A stretch of DNA of 64,000 nt, taken from the NCBI RefSeq assembly GCF_963678635.1, contig NC_087064.1, positions 31,155,932-31,219,931 of the forward strand. Direction: 5' to 3'. Positions 1-10,314 of this stretch are shown here, piece after piece (the stretch's first letter is position 1; the number at the start of each line of letters is the position of its first letter). A program made the position numbers and the translations under genes. Source of the DNA: Symsagittifera roscoffensis. Its lineage: Eukaryota > Xenacoelomorpha > Acoela > Convolutidae. The notes beneath the pieces were generated by a model. The model saw only the letters and a list, made by a program, of their open reading frames with translations. It had not been told where the DNA came from and ran no database searches.

Positions 1-250
1 TCTCAGAAATATGACGTCACAATTCGAATTTTTGAAATTTTAAAATACCAGAATATTCTAGCCCTCACCGTTTGGCCAATCGTTCCAATAACGTTCTTAA
101 TTCTTAATAATCACCAATCCGGAAGGCTCGCTGCTAAAAATTCGAATTCTGCAGAGATTGCATTTTTCACATTCTGGTCGAATGTCACATTGAATTTAAT
201 TAACAACTAGATTCATTTTGATAAGGATGAGAAGCTAGGAGTTGGGGGAA
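1..250. other. flank upstream of LINE, no gene seen
   Basis: AT-rich sequence without a convincing reading frame. The first 60 bases include an ATATGACGT stretch like the one that recurs in the tandem-unit repeats at 6.6-7.8 kb, so this may be a relic of that family. Nothing else is recognised. Confidence 0.3.
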
Positions 251-1132
251 AGGGTTGATCCATCTTCGATGGAGATGATGATTTTTATCTACTGAACAAA
301 AACAATAGTAATATAGTAAATAGTAGTAACCCTGTTTTTAGGAGTGACCTCGTGTTCTGGGGATACTGAGACCCAGCCATGGGCTCACTATTTCTGCATG
401 TAATATAGTTAATTTGAGTGTTTTGACCGAAGCCGAAAGCAGTAACGTTTTTGTCGACCCGATGTTGGAAAAGACCACCGAAAAGTACTGGCTTGGTAGA
501 GACGGTGAAAAGCATATAAAGCTCTGTTTAGACGTTAGCCAGTCGTCTTAGAACTTAGTTTTATTTTCCGTCGATTTGTATCTTCCGGGCGAATGTTACA
601 GAACTTATTGAACCAAACTTAATTTCCCAATTATTCTCAAGTTGCTTACTAATTTAGTTACCTCTAATTCTCGAGTGTGCTGGTATGTGAGTACCCAATT
701 TAATTTTCTTGAGTGTGTTTTATGATTGTTATGTTGAGGTAAGGAGAGTTTTAGGTTGATCCATCTGAAATGGATCAAAGTTTCACTGTCTAATAAAAAG
801 TAACTGTACGGATTGATCCGACCCTGTTTTTAACGGCGTTCGTGTATTTTGGGAATTTTGAGACCTGAGTATGGGGACGAGTGGGGGGGGGGGGGGGGAT
901 CTTTTGGTTGTGGCCTTTGAGCTGTAACGGGTTTTTAGTCTCATGTCGAAAGTGAACTGAATTGGCTCCGACCGTTCGAGGTAGAAAAACACAAGAGATT
1001 GTGTCCCTGACTCTTGAGCAAATGGTTATAGGGTCTATTTTTCTTTAACCTCATTCACAACCAAATTAATATTCTAGCGATCAGTCGGTTCATTTTAATG
1101 TCTTATTTTTAATTTCGCTTTTAATCGCCAAC
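251..1132 (+). promoter_or_regulatory. LINE 5' leader with two diverged modules
   Basis: Two stretches, about 255-750 and 753-1130, each begin with GTTGATCCATC followed shortly by ATGG. Each then has CCCTGTTTTTA and a related block (GTGTTCTGGGGATACTGAGACC in one, a diverged form in the other). This is the look of tandem 5' promoter modules, as some LINEs carry, or of a truncated element copy abutting a full one. A run of 16 G lies at 883-898. No coding potential was recognised. Confidence 0.5.
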
Positions 1133-2161
1133 ATGTTTGACCTCGAAACTTTCCGAAATCTGAACGACGAATTGAAATACGAGCTGTATAAAGACTTAGT
1201 CGAAAATGTTACTTATTTTAAACGAATTATCGAAAATTTAACTGTATCAACGAAAGAGGAAGAAAGAGGAAACAAATTTTTTGATCTAGAAAATTTTAAA
1301 AACACGGGCAATTCGAAAATTACAGAAAACAAATTTGAAAACGAATGGAGCAAGATTGGAACTCGGAGCAGAAATCAGAACAAACGAAGCGAAAATAACC
1401 AAGAAAGCAAGAATAACCAAGAAATCAAAATACAAGCAACCAATATTCAAGAAGAAAAATTCGACCAGCAACGAAAACATTTATTTTTACCACGAGAAGG
1501 AGAATATTCTGGCCTATTACTGGGAGACTCAATTGTTAACAGAATCAATGGGGAACAAATATCGGAAAATGTGTTGGCGAGAGGATTTGGTGGGCACAAA
1601 ATTTCTGCATTGCTGGAACGCGTGAGAAACAGTAAATCGCGACATTTTAAACATGTAACTACGCTAATTGGAATAAATGACTGCCTCTCAAGTGATTTCG
1701 ACGCGAAGGAAGCCGTGAGTAGCTTAGAAAAACTAATTTATCTCATAAATCATAAATTCTCCCCAGAAACAATTTCACTATGTACTGTAACTCCCTTAGG
1801 CGCTTTTAGAAAAGATTTTAATCCAAATGTACAGAAGCTAAACAAGCAAATTCTTAATTTAGTACGGAATGTAAAAGACTTGGGCGAAGTAAAATTGGAT
1901 ATTTTAGACATAAACAAAATTTTTAGTCAAAATACAGATGCTCTTAGCTCGGATGGTTTGCATCCTTCTGATGGGGGTGTTGAAATTTTGGTGCAAAGTT
2001 TTAGAGATTCTTTTAGGGGTTCTGATATTAATGCAAACACATGTGAGATTACAACCCGCCCCAGAATGAAGCAAACCCAACAATCATCAAATTTAGATCC
2101 AAAAACGGCAGAAATGTTACAATTTTTCCAAAACGGTGCAAAATTTTTTAGGAAATACTAG
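1133..2161 (+). CDS. LINE ORF1, SGNH/GDSL-esterase type
   Basis: A 342-residue protein starting at ATG 1133 (CCAACATGT context). Residues 1-120 are charged and Asn/Lys/Gln-rich and probably bind RNA or self-associate. Residues about 125-290 form an SGNH hydrolase domain: GDS at 131-133 (nucleophile Ser133), a Gly-rich GFGG block at 151-154, GIND at 180-183 and DGLHPS at 274-279 with the Asp/His pair. Esterase-bearing ORF1 proteins are known in CR1-group LINEs, where they bind nucleic acid and may interact with lipids. All the catalytic blocks are present and the frame is intact. The C-terminal 50 residues are unstructured. The stop lies 56 bp before ORF2, so ORF2 would be translated from the same RNA by reinitiation or a similar mechanism. 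The role of the esterase activity in retrotransposition is inferred, not proven. Confidence 0.88.
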   Translation: MFDLETFRNLNDELKYELYKDLVENVTYFKRIIENLTVSTKEEERGNKFFDLENFKNTGNSKITENKFENEWSKIGTRSRNQNKRSENNQESKNNQEIKIQATNIQEEKFDQQRKHLFLPREGEYSGLLLGDSIVNRINGEQISENVLARGFGGHKISALLERVRNSKSRHFKHVTTLIGINDCLSSDFDAKEAVSSLEKLIYLINHKFSPETISLCTVTPLGAFRKDFNPNVQKLNKQILNLVRNVKDLGEVKLDILDINKIFSQNTDALSSDGLHPSDGGVEILVQSFRDSFRGSDINANTCEITTRPRMKQTQQSSNLDPKTAEMLQFFQNGAKFFRKY

Positions 2162-2217
2162 TTTCGCATTTTTTCTTGGTGCAAACTTTGGCGATTATTT
2201 AATTTATTTAACCTATT

Positions 2218-5200
2218 ATGCTGAATATTAAATTCTGGTTGTTTTGTGCAATTTTTCTAATTTCCAAGGCTCAGATGGAAACTAAAGAAAAAACTATTGT
2301 TTACTGGGGCTATCTAAGCTGCCAGCAAAAGATATTATCAACGAAATGTGGGATAAATGAGCGGAGAGCTACCACACTGACTCATCTTTTCCTTTTCGCG
2401 TTGTTACTGACCCAAAGTGGGGATGTTGAAAAAAACCCTGGTCCTATCGAAACCATTGAAACAGTCTACGGTATCTGCTCAAAAAATTGTGCAAATCTTA
2501 AATTTGTTCATTTGAATTTTCAAAGTATTATTAGAAAACGGATGCAATTGAAAAAATTTCTTGATGATATGGGCGAAAACACAATTATAGGAATTTCCGA
2601 AACGTGGCTTAAAAAAGAAGATAGTGACAATTTATGGAATTTCCAACCTAGAACGCATGCGATGTTCAGATATGATAGGCAATCAGCGGTAAAAAAGAAA
2701 GGCGGTGGCGTTTTGTTATATATACCAGTCAAATTGGCTCCGAAATTGAGGCCTGATCTAAATTTATTTGATAAAGAAAAATATGAGTCAGTGTGGGTTG
2801 AGTGCAAATCTACATTTAACATTTCGAGTAAAGAAAAAATGTTAGTTAATTTGTGTTATAACCCAAGCAGATCAAACTTTATTGATTTTTTGGAACAATT
2901 AACGCTTAACATAGATAATGCTTTTTCAGTTTCTAATAAAATTACGCTTTTGGGTGATTATAACATAAATTATCTGGATAGCAAAGAAAAAGAAAATTTA
3001 GATTCTATAATTATTCCATATGGATTGAAGGTTTTTTGTCCAAACGATGAGACCAGAATTAGTTCCTCAACAAAAACTCATATCGACTACATAATCAGTG
3101 ACTATGAAACAAACGGCATTGAATTTTGTTTTGATACACCTTATAAAACCGACCATTTTGCTTCATTTATTTTGACGGATATAAAATGCGGCAAAATTTT
3201 ACCGAGGATAATTACGACTTTCAATAAGAAAAATTATCAGAAAAATGAATTTTGCAATTCACTCTCCGCTCTTCCTTGGTATCTCTTATATCAATGTACA
3301 GACGCACAAAACATGTTCTCGACGATGATTTATTTAATTTCTTGTGCTCTACAGCAACATGCTCCTATCGAAAAAAAGTTTGTTCGTAATTTTAAACCAA
3401 AAAACGTGTTGAAAACGGAATGGTTCGATTCAGAATGTCAGCAATTGTTGACTAAGAAACAGAATTCACTCAGATCATATCGCAGTCAAAGCACAAGCGA
3501 TAATTGGTCAAAGTACCAGTTTTTACGTAATCAAATGAGCAAATTGATTAGAAGTAAACAATTCGATCATTCAAAAAATTGTTTTTCACTTCTCAGCACT
3601 ATCCAACAAAAATGGAAATATATTAACCAAGTTAGAGGTACATGTTCTGGCAACCATCGAATTACAGTTCTACGAAATTCCTTCAGTGAAATGATAACCC
3701 AAGACAAAAAAATTGCCAATCATTTAAATTATATTTTTTCAAACTTAGGCGAATTTTTCGGCGCTAAAAAGCCTCCGAATTACAACAAATCTGCCTCTGA
3801 ATCTGCATCTTTTCATTTTCAACACATTACAGTGAAGCAATGCTTTGATATAGTTCGAAAAATCAATGTTGGAAAACCTCTCGGACCTTGTACCGTACCT
3901 GCTTGGGCAATCATTGACGGTCAATCAGTTATAGTTCCACATTTAACTTTTGTCATAAATACTTGCTTAGATGAGAACATTTTCCCGATCGAACTGAAAA
4001 AAGCAAACGTAACCCCTTTGTTCAAAAAAGATGACCCAATGGATGCAAAAAATTATCGGCCAATATCAATAACTTGTGCTTTTTCTAAAATTTTTGAAAA
4101 AATTTTACATGCCCAAATAACAGAACATCTTGACAAATTTCAAATAATGACACCATTTCAATTCGGATTTCGCAAAAACATTTCAACACAAGATGCTCTT
4201 GTTTATGTGACAGAAAGTATTCGAAATCAAATAGATTCAAAAAAAATCGTACATGCAGCTTTATTAGATCTGTCCAAGGCTTTTGATTCTATTTCGCATG
4301 AAGTTTTAATTGAAAAAATGCTTTCTCTCGGTTTTTCAAATGGAGCAAATGCTTTAATTGCTAGCTTCCTAAACAAACGTATTCAAAGAGTAAACGTCAA
4401 TGGAATTTTTTCAGACTGGATTGAAATAAAACGAGGTGTCCCACAAGGAACGGTACTTGGTCCGTTGTTGTTCAATATTTATGTTAATGACATACAAGAG
4501 CGATTATATGAGGGTTGTACTTTAGTTCAATATGCTGACGACTGTATGGTTTTTTCCTCTTCTATAATTTCTGAGGATGCTTTGAATCGATTGCAAAAAT
4601 CACTCAATAATCTAACGGAATTTTTTGCAGAGAACCAATTGAATCTGAATGCATCTAAATCGGAATTTATAACATTTTGTCAAAAAAATGATAGCAAAAA
4701 TGTGGATACTGATAAACTAGTAATTAGTGGGCATTATGTAGCCAAAAAATCAGAATGCAAATATTTAGGCATAATTCTTGATTCAAGTTTATCTTTTCAT
4801 GCTCAAATCAAAACAATTCTCCAAAAAATGGCCCAAGGGATTAAAACTATTGATACAATTGGACAACAACTGCCGACATTATCATTAGTTGCCTTGCTTC
4901 ATTGTCTTGTTTTATCACATTTAGATTATTCAGCAATTTTTTTACAACAAATTAATGCTACTTTGATGCTATCTCTGGAGAAACAGTTGAACTGGGCGCT
5001 AAAAAGAACATATTTCAGATCGAATTTTAAATCTTCTTCCCTTCTTCGCATTAGCAAATCGTTCATTGGAATCGAGAAAAGAATTGAGTTAAAGTGTATA
5101 ACATACTTATACCAATATCTTACAAACAAAAAGAAGGCTTTTGAAAATACACTGAGACTACCGACTGCCAATTATAGGCTCAACGAAAGAACGAAACAAA

Positions 5201-5415
5201 TTATTTTTGACAAACATTGTTCGACTGCTTCTCTACAAAAATCATTTTTTCATTTGACTTCTAAAAAATGGAATTCACTGCCCATAATTTTGCGCAATTT
5301 AGAAAAATCGAAAACAGAATTCAAGAAAAAATTGAAAAAATTTTACGTGAGTGAATTGAGAAACAATCCTATATGTACTAATACAAATACGTGGCGTGAT
5401 TACCGTTTTTGCTAG
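2218..5415 (+). CDS. LINE ORF2: signal/2A, AP endonuclease, reverse transcriptase
   Basis: A 1065-residue polyprotein from ATG 2218. Residues 1-19 form a hydrophobic, signal-like start. Residues 55-65 form a second hydrophobic stretch running into a 2A motif, DVEKNPGP at 69-76, which should make the ribosome skip between Gly75 and Pro76. The endonuclease spans about 95-330, with Asn100 in FVHLN, Glu128 in GISETW, GDYNINYLD, a HIDYI block and a TDH block. The reverse transcriptase spans about 545-800: NYRPIS, FGFRKNIST, LLDLSKAFDS (motif A), GVPQGTVLGPLLF (motif B) and YADD at 772-775 (motif C). The C-terminal part has the KKWNSLP signature of the CR1/L2 group. The frame is uninterrupted and all key residues are visible, so the enzyme could be active. 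The signal/2A combination resembles that described for sea urchin CR1-type elements. Confidence 0.93.
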   Translation: MLNIKFWLFCAIFLISKAQMETKEKTIVYWGYLSCQQKILSTKCGINERRATTLTHLFLFALLLTQSGDVEKNPGPIETIETVYGICSKNCANLKFVHLNFQSIIRKRMQLKKFLDDMGENTIIGISETWLKKEDSDNLWNFQPRTHAMFRYDRQSAVKKKGGGVLLYIPVKLAPKLRPDLNLFDKEKYESVWVECKSTFNISSKEKMLVNLCYNPSRSNFIDFLEQLTLNIDNAFSVSNKITLLGDYNINYLDSKEKENLDSIIIPYGLKVFCPNDETRISSSTKTHIDYIISDYETNGIEFCFDTPYKTDHFASFILTDIKCGKILPRIITTFNKKNYQKNEFCNSLSALPWYLLYQCTDAQNMFSTMIYLISCALQQHAPIEKKFVRNFKPKNVLKTEWFDSECQQLLTKKQNSLRSYRSQSTSDNWSKYQFLRNQMSKLIRSKQFDHSKNCFSLLSTIQQKWKYINQVRGTCSGNHRITVLRNSFSEMITQDKKIANHLNYIFSNLGEFFGAKKPPNYNKSASESASFHFQHITVKQCFDIVRKINVGKPLGPCTVPAWAIIDGQSVIVPHLTFVINTCLDENIFPIELKKANVTPLFKKDDPMDAKNYRPISITCAFSKIFEKILHAQITEHLDKFQIMTPFQFGFRKNISTQDALVYVTESIRNQIDSKKIVHAALLDLSKAFDSISHEVLIEKMLSLGFSNGANALIASFLNKRIQRVNVNGIFSDWIEIKRGVPQGTVLGPLLFNIYVNDIQERLYEGCTLVQYADDCMVFSSSIISEDALNRLQKSLNNLTEFFAENQLNLNASKSEFITFCQKNDSKNVDTDKLVISGHYVAKKSECKYLGIILDSSLSFHAQIKTILQKMAQGIKTIDTIGQQLPTLSLVALLHCLVLSHLDYSAIFLQQINATLMLSLEKQLNWALKRTYFRSNFKSSSLLRISKSFIGIEKRIELKCITYLYQYLTNKKKAFENTLRLPTANYRLNERTKQIIFDKHCSTASLQKSFFHLTSKKWNSLPIILRNLEKSKTEFKKKLKKFYVSELRNNPICTNTNTWRDYRFC
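2389..2445 (+). other. 2A ribosome-skipping motif in LINE ORF2
   Basis: It encodes LLLTQSGDVEKNPGP, matching the D-x-E-x-N-P-G-P consensus exactly and preceded by a hydrophobic stretch. Skipping here would release a leader peptide of about 75 residues and give the endonuclease/RT protein an N-terminal proline. In related elements the 2A region can also act as a secretory signal when skipping fails. That is known elsewhere and only inferred here. Confidence 0.9.
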
Positions 5416-6271
5416 TTCTATATTTTTTAATTCAGTTTAATTTTTCACACATTGCTTGAAAGAGAAACTGTATATACTCTGCATATACGTTGTATAATTG
5501 GACTATCTGTAAAATTGTTTGTAAAGTTTTATTACCAGCTTGTTCCTAATTCTTAAATCTTTAATTTTCTATAGTATCCGAAACTTCATATACTTCAATC
5601 AACCAATTTCCGAACTGTAACCGATTTTGTTTTTTTTTTGTTTTGTTTATTGCTTGTTTTCTGATGTTTTGTTTTTGTTTGATGTAACCAATGAATTTAT
5701 AACCAATTTTATTATTTACACTTTGCTACACTGATGCCTCGGCTTTTTATTGTATAGTAATTCAAGTGTTCTTTCTTCTTCAATATGTGACCGAAGTAGG
5801 CGACTGTTACAAATTCCAATTACTAGTGAGATTTCTCAATTCCAATTCCGATAATCAAGGAATTGAATTGCCTGCTCCTGACTGTAACCTCGATTGCTAT
5901 GATACTTTTTACCTTCTGATTACCAGAAAAAGTTCGCACTTGGTTTTTTTGTGTATTTATAAAATTGAAAGTTTTTTCTGTTTTTCGAATTTTTTTATTC
6001 ATAGAATTTTTTAAACTAGTATTGTCGGATTTGCGTCTGCTCAAATTATACCCGCTTAATTGCCACATCATGTTTTTTGCTTAAAGCAATTTTTGTTGCT
6101 GCCTCAGTTGTTATGGTTCAGGAAACTAAACTTCTTGAGTCAAAACTATTTATTACCAAAAACTTCCAGAGTTGCTTTACCTATATTAAGTCGCCTGACT
6201 ATGTGCACACTGAATTCAATTTCTTTGGTGTTTTTTACACAATTATAGAGATAAGGCGGGTTTTAGGTTGA
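5416..6271 (+). other. LINE 3' UTR
   Basis: AT-rich, without a supported gene. It ends at a GGCGGGTTTTAGGTTGATCC stretch after which the sequence changes character. Short open frames here lack any recognisable features. Confidence 0.55.
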
Positions 6272-6434
6272 TCCTTTAATGTTTCAATTAGTTTGCCGCA
6301 AGGTCATTAATTTTTCATTATTTTTTTTCGAGGTCAAATTAAGTCAGTCTGTTTGTCTGTATACCTGCTTTTTTAATTAATTTGATTATGTCTGTCTACC
6401 CGTCGCCTAATTTTTTTAACTTTCATAATTTATC

Positions 6435-7830
6435 TATTATATATTTGAATGCGGGCTTCACTATTTTCAACTTATTATTTTTGAATGTTTAACAAAAGAA
6501 TTTTTTCACGTTTAAGCTATATCGTATATTGCAATGGTCAAGTTTTTTTTCGATTTTCCAGTTTAAATTCAGTGTTTATTTCATCAAATTTGAAATTAGC
6601 AACCCAATAGTAGAATATTGTCCGATTTTCCCCAGGTTTTGCGATTCTGGCCTCCATATATGAATAACCAAATCCTTTTAGCTTACGAGATAGGAAATTT
6701 TCGAGATTTTTCGAAAATTTCTTGAAAATTTTATTTAGAAAAATTTCTCATTTTTTGAAATTCTCACCCTCTAGTTGGGTTCTGTCAGGGTACTCTCAGG
6801 GGTTGCGAATCTTGCCTCCAATTCTCACTTCTCAAATCCTTGTAGTTTTCGAGATATGACGTTTTTTGTAATTTTTTCAAAAAATTTTCAAAAACTTAGA
6901 TTTTAAAATTTTTCAAAACGTTGAAGATCTCAATCCTGTTGTTGGATTTTGTGAGGGTACTCTCAAGGGTTGCGAATCTTGCCTCTGAATATGCCTGCTC
7001 AAATTCTTGTAGTTTTTGAGATATGACGTTTTTTTTCAAAATTTTTCAGCAAACTTATGTATAAAAAATTTCACAAAACTTGAAATTTTCATCTCTTTAG
7101 TGAGGCTCTGTCAGAGAAATCTCAGGAGTTGCGAGTTTTACCTCCCAATTTGACTGCTCAATCCTTGTAGTTTTCCAGATATGACGTTGTTTGTGATTTT
7201 TTCATAAAAATTTTCATGAAAATTAAATTAATTGTTTTTTCCAAAATAGAATTTCCTAACCTGTTGTTGGGGGGCTGTCAGAGTAATCTCAGGGATTGGA
7301 AATTTGGGCTCCAGTTAAGAATGCCCAAATCATTTTTAATTAAGAGATACGACGATTTTTGTGATTTTTTTGTGGAAATTTTCAGAAAACTAAATAATTC
7401 GTTGAAGTGAAATTCACAGCCCTGTAGTTGTGTACTTTCAAAGATTGCAAATTTTGCCATCAAAAAAGACTGCTCAAACTTTTGTAGTTTTCGAGATGTG
7501 AACACCTTTTTTTTTAGAAAACTTAAGGTGAAGTTTCTCAAAATTTGAGTTTCCCAACGTTGTAGTTGGGTGCTGTAAAAATACTCTCAGGAGTTGCAAA
7601 TCTTGCGTCCAAATGCGACTGCTCAATTGCTTTCACTTTCCCAGATGTGGCGTTTCTTAGTTGGTTTTAAATTTTTCAAAGAACTTTTATAAAACTTCAC
7701 AAAATTTTATGGTTCTTCAAAATTTGTATGAAAAACTTGAATAAAAAACTTTGCCAAATTTGTAATTACGAACCCTGTAATTGGGTGCTGTCAGAGTACA
7801 CTCAAAGAATAGTTTTTTGAGTTGTTGGAA
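6435..7830 (-). repeat. interspersed repeat A, copy 1, built of ~150-bp units
   Basis: At least six diverged units of roughly 140-170 bp follow each other. Each carries a block like TGTAGTTTTCGAGATATGACG and a block like TCAGGGTACTCTCAGGGGTT. The same units occur in reverse orientation at 55.1-56.4 kb. The left edge (about 6435-6600), read on the minus strand, also matches the right edge of that copy: GGAAAAT..GAAAAAAAA, then CATTGCA, then AGCTTAAACGTGAAAAAA, then GTGAAG.CCGCATT. Both copies are therefore the same composite element of about 1.4 kb. No coding potential is evident. Its class is unknown. Confidence 0.65.
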
Positions 7831-8089
7831 AATCGAAGCACCGGAGGTGTGTTACACGCTAGTCTGTATCTATTCTCGAAAATTGTTTTGACATCACCAC
7901 TTTAATGACCCTAGAGCTCTATACAGCACATAACAAACGATTTCAAATACACCCGAGCGCCCCTCCCCTCACAGTACATCTTTGAGGCCATGATTTAAAT
8001 TGTTAATTGTGTTTTTTTTTGTGTTAATTGCTACGACTCTTCTCAGTACGAAAATAAATATCAAATTGAGAAAAGTCAAATTTGCGTTT
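7831..8089. other. no gene seen
   Basis: AT-rich spacer between repeat families. It contains a CACCGGAGGTG near-palindrome around 7840. Nothing else is recognised. Confidence 0.3.
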
Positions 8090-9065
8090 TTGCTGGTTTT
8101 TTGGAAACTTATTTTTCTCGAAAAGTTCCCTGCCTAACCTCATTTGAATCGAAATAAGGCTTCAAGGAATCATCCCTGCATTAGCTGATTTGCTCTATTT
8201 TTTGTTGGATTAAAATAATCGCCTTGGGTAAAATTATTTGCATTTCCGATTTTTGGAAACTGTTTATGACGTCTCAAAAACTGTGGTTCAATTGGAACAG
8301 CCAGACTTCGGCCTTCTTTGCTGCATAAGCTGGTACGTCATTGTTTATGTAAAAAATAGCTATAGCCTCTGGAATAGTCAATTTGGTTATTTTTTGACTT
8401 TTGTCCTGCTAAACCTGAGATTGAGGGTTCAGTTTAAGGAATAGGTTGCTAAAGTTTTTGTTCACAAGCTGCGACTCCTTAGTTTTTGAAAAAAAAATGT
8501 GTTCTTGTATGAAGTCAATTTTTTGAAATCGACACCGTTTTTGCTCTTTTTGCAAACTCCATTGTTCTCGAAATACCCTGCCAAATCTGAGATCAAGAGA
8601 TCAATCGAACAAACTAGTTATTGAAATATTTACTCTATAACTGGCTCAGCGATTATTGATTCAATCGAAACAACAGCCTTTGGGAATCTTCCCTGTTGCA
8701 GCAACTACGCCTTATTTTTTGTAGAAAAACAGTGTTTTGTGGTTGTTTTTCGGAATTTTCTCTCATGCACTGGCTCTTCTTTTTCTGAAAACAATAAATT
8801 TATTGGAAGCGCATGTTGTAAAGATCTCTGTATAAACGGTTACATACTTTTTCCATTTTCCATTGATATTTTTTGGATATTTTTCCTCTGCTTTAAAAAA
8901 TACCCCGCAATAACTGATTTTGAGTTTAATTAAAAGAACGGAAAGTAGGCTCTTCCCTACATAAGCGGCATCTACATTTTTTCAGTGGAAACCACTAAGG
9001 GTATGGGTTAAGACCAATTCTTGAAGTTATGAAATTTACGCATACTCCCGTCTTGGTACAAGGTG
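8090..9065 (+). repeat. repeat B array, ~200-bp diverged units
   Basis: Units contain a TTCTCGAAAA block, a CTGCCAAATCTGAGAT-like block, a TCAATTGAA-like block and a CTGCATAAGCGG-like block (for example 8100-8170, 8410-8450, 8580-8690, 8890-8970). The same units recur at 9.5-10.0, 51.4-52.2 and 63.3-64.0 kb in the same orientation. The segment 8760-9060 also has a close paralogue at about 9740-10035, sharing AAGGGTATGGGTTA and ACTCCCGTCTT. No coding function was found. Confidence 0.55.
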
Positions 9066-9506
9066 CTCTAGTAAAAACTTTTTCAACTTTTTTGCTCTTA
9101 ATTTTCTTATGAAAAGAGTGTTTTTCGGCTCAACAGGTGGTCAACCATTGTTTTGTCTTAAATGCCGCTCGGTCATCGAATTTTTTCCAGTTAATTTTTT
9201 CAAACATTTTTTCAACTTAATTTAAAACAAAATCCGACTGCAGTCTTTTTCTCTATTTTATCTTCGGAACACTTGTAATACAACAAAAACATTGCGTTAC
9301 GAGAGAGTGATTAAAAAAAAGACACTAAGGTTGGATGTTTTTTGAAAATTATGTTGAAAAATTGTTTGGAGAAAAAACTTGAAAATATTCGATTACCGAG
9401 CGGCAACTGAGTCAAAACTATGGTACACCACCCGCTGACCCGAAAAAGATAAACTTCATTAAAAAAAATTTTGAAGAGCTTTCACTACAGTATGTTCTTA
9501 CTAGAG
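9066..9506. mobile_element. foldback/MITE-like element with long terminal inverted repeats
   Basis: The left arm starts CTCTAGTAA and contains GGTGGTCAACCAT and TGCCGCTCGGTCATCGAAT. The right arm, reverse-complemented, reads CTCTAGTAAG, GGTGGTGTACCAT and TGCCGCTCGGTAATCGAAT in the same order. The arms run for roughly 170 bp each with a short centre, about 440 bp in total. It lies between two paralogous repeat-B segments. No transposase is present, so it would be non-autonomous. A target duplication was not clear. Confidence 0.6.
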
Positions 9507-10045
9507 TAAGTCACCACAATTTTTCTACCAAAAATAAGGAGTAGTTGCTGCGAGAGGGGAGGTTCCCAAAGGCTGTTGTTTGACCAAACCTTGAAAGTTA
9601 GAAACAACTGCCACTGGAAATCTTCCATGTAGCAGCGAACACGCCTTATCTTTCGTAGAGATTTTGTAATGACTTACGAAATCTTCCTTTTACCTGCAAT
9701 TACGCCTTATTTTTCTTTTTAAATTTTTTTTCTATTATCAAACACTGGGCCTTCCATTTCTGAGTTTAAAATTTTTAATTGAAAGAGCATGTGTTCCTTT
9801 CTGCAAAAACGATTACTTTTTTCCATTTCCTAAATTTTTGATTATTTTTTTTGTATATTTTTCCTGTTCTTGAAAAACTACGCTGCAAAAACTGATTTTG
9901 AGTTCAATTAAAAGAACAGAAAGCAGGCTTTCACCTATATAAGCGACTTGACATTATTTCAGTGGAGACCAGTAAGGGTATGGGTTAGGACCAATTCTCG
10001 AATTTTTGTAATTTACGTTTACTCCCGTCTTTCGGCAAAAGAATA
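9507..10045 (+). repeat. repeat B array, second block
   Basis: Contains units of the same family as 8.09-9.06 kb, including the paralogue of 8760-9060 that ends with ACTCCCGTCTT. The pair suggests a local duplication of about 1 kb, later interrupted by the foldback element. Confidence 0.5.
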
Positions 10046-10081
10046 GTTAAATATCACACGGCATTTTAGTTTTGCTTTTAA

Positions 10082-10152
10082 CACGGCGTTTGAATTTGTC
10101 ACTTGGGGATTATATATTTTTAGCAGCAGGCCAACGCACTAACCGACTATTA
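10082..10152 (-). repeat. tRNA-derived relic (SINE head or tRNA pseudogene)
   Basis: Read on the minus strand it begins AGTCGGTTAGTGCGTTGGCC, which closely resembles a tRNA D-arm with its A box running into an anticodon stem. A weak B-box-like AATTCAAACG follows. The stems do not close into a full cloverleaf, so it is not called an intact tRNA gene. Confidence 0.35.
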
Positions 10153-10314
10153 CATTTTGTAAAAAGGTTTCGCGTTTGAAAGAGTCCCATGTGTTTACAA
10201 CTTCAGAAAACAAGGTTTACAATTTCATGTGTAAAAAAAAGGTCTGACTTGCGAAGAAAATAGGAAATATTTATTCTTGAAGTTTTTTTTCCAGACCGAT
10301 TTAGCAAAAAAGTT

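Larger units (their letters stand above)
251..6271 (+). mobile_element. CR1/L2-like non-LTR retrotransposon, apparently intact
   Basis: Two consecutive intact ORFs (1133-2161 and 2218-5415) have the LINE order: esterase ORF1, then an ORF2 with endonuclease and reverse transcriptase. They are preceded by a leader of about 0.9 kb and followed by a 3' UTR of about 0.85 kb. Neither ORF has a frameshift or internal stop, unlike the other elements in the window. Both ends are inferred. The sequence TTTTAGGTTGATCC occurs at the putative 3' end (near 6257-6270) and also inside the leader (near 750), which suggests either a repeated promoter module or a head-to-tail junction between element copies. 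No clear target-site duplication was found. Assignment to the CR1/L2 group rests on the esterase ORF1, the APE endonuclease, the RT motifs and a KKWNSLP motif near the C-terminus. Confidence 0.85.

Noticed and set aside
883-898. Run of 16 G as a G-quadruplex or regulatory element
   Set aside because: A plain homopolymer inside the LINE leader. Function cannot be argued from one tract, and its length is also prone to sequencing error.
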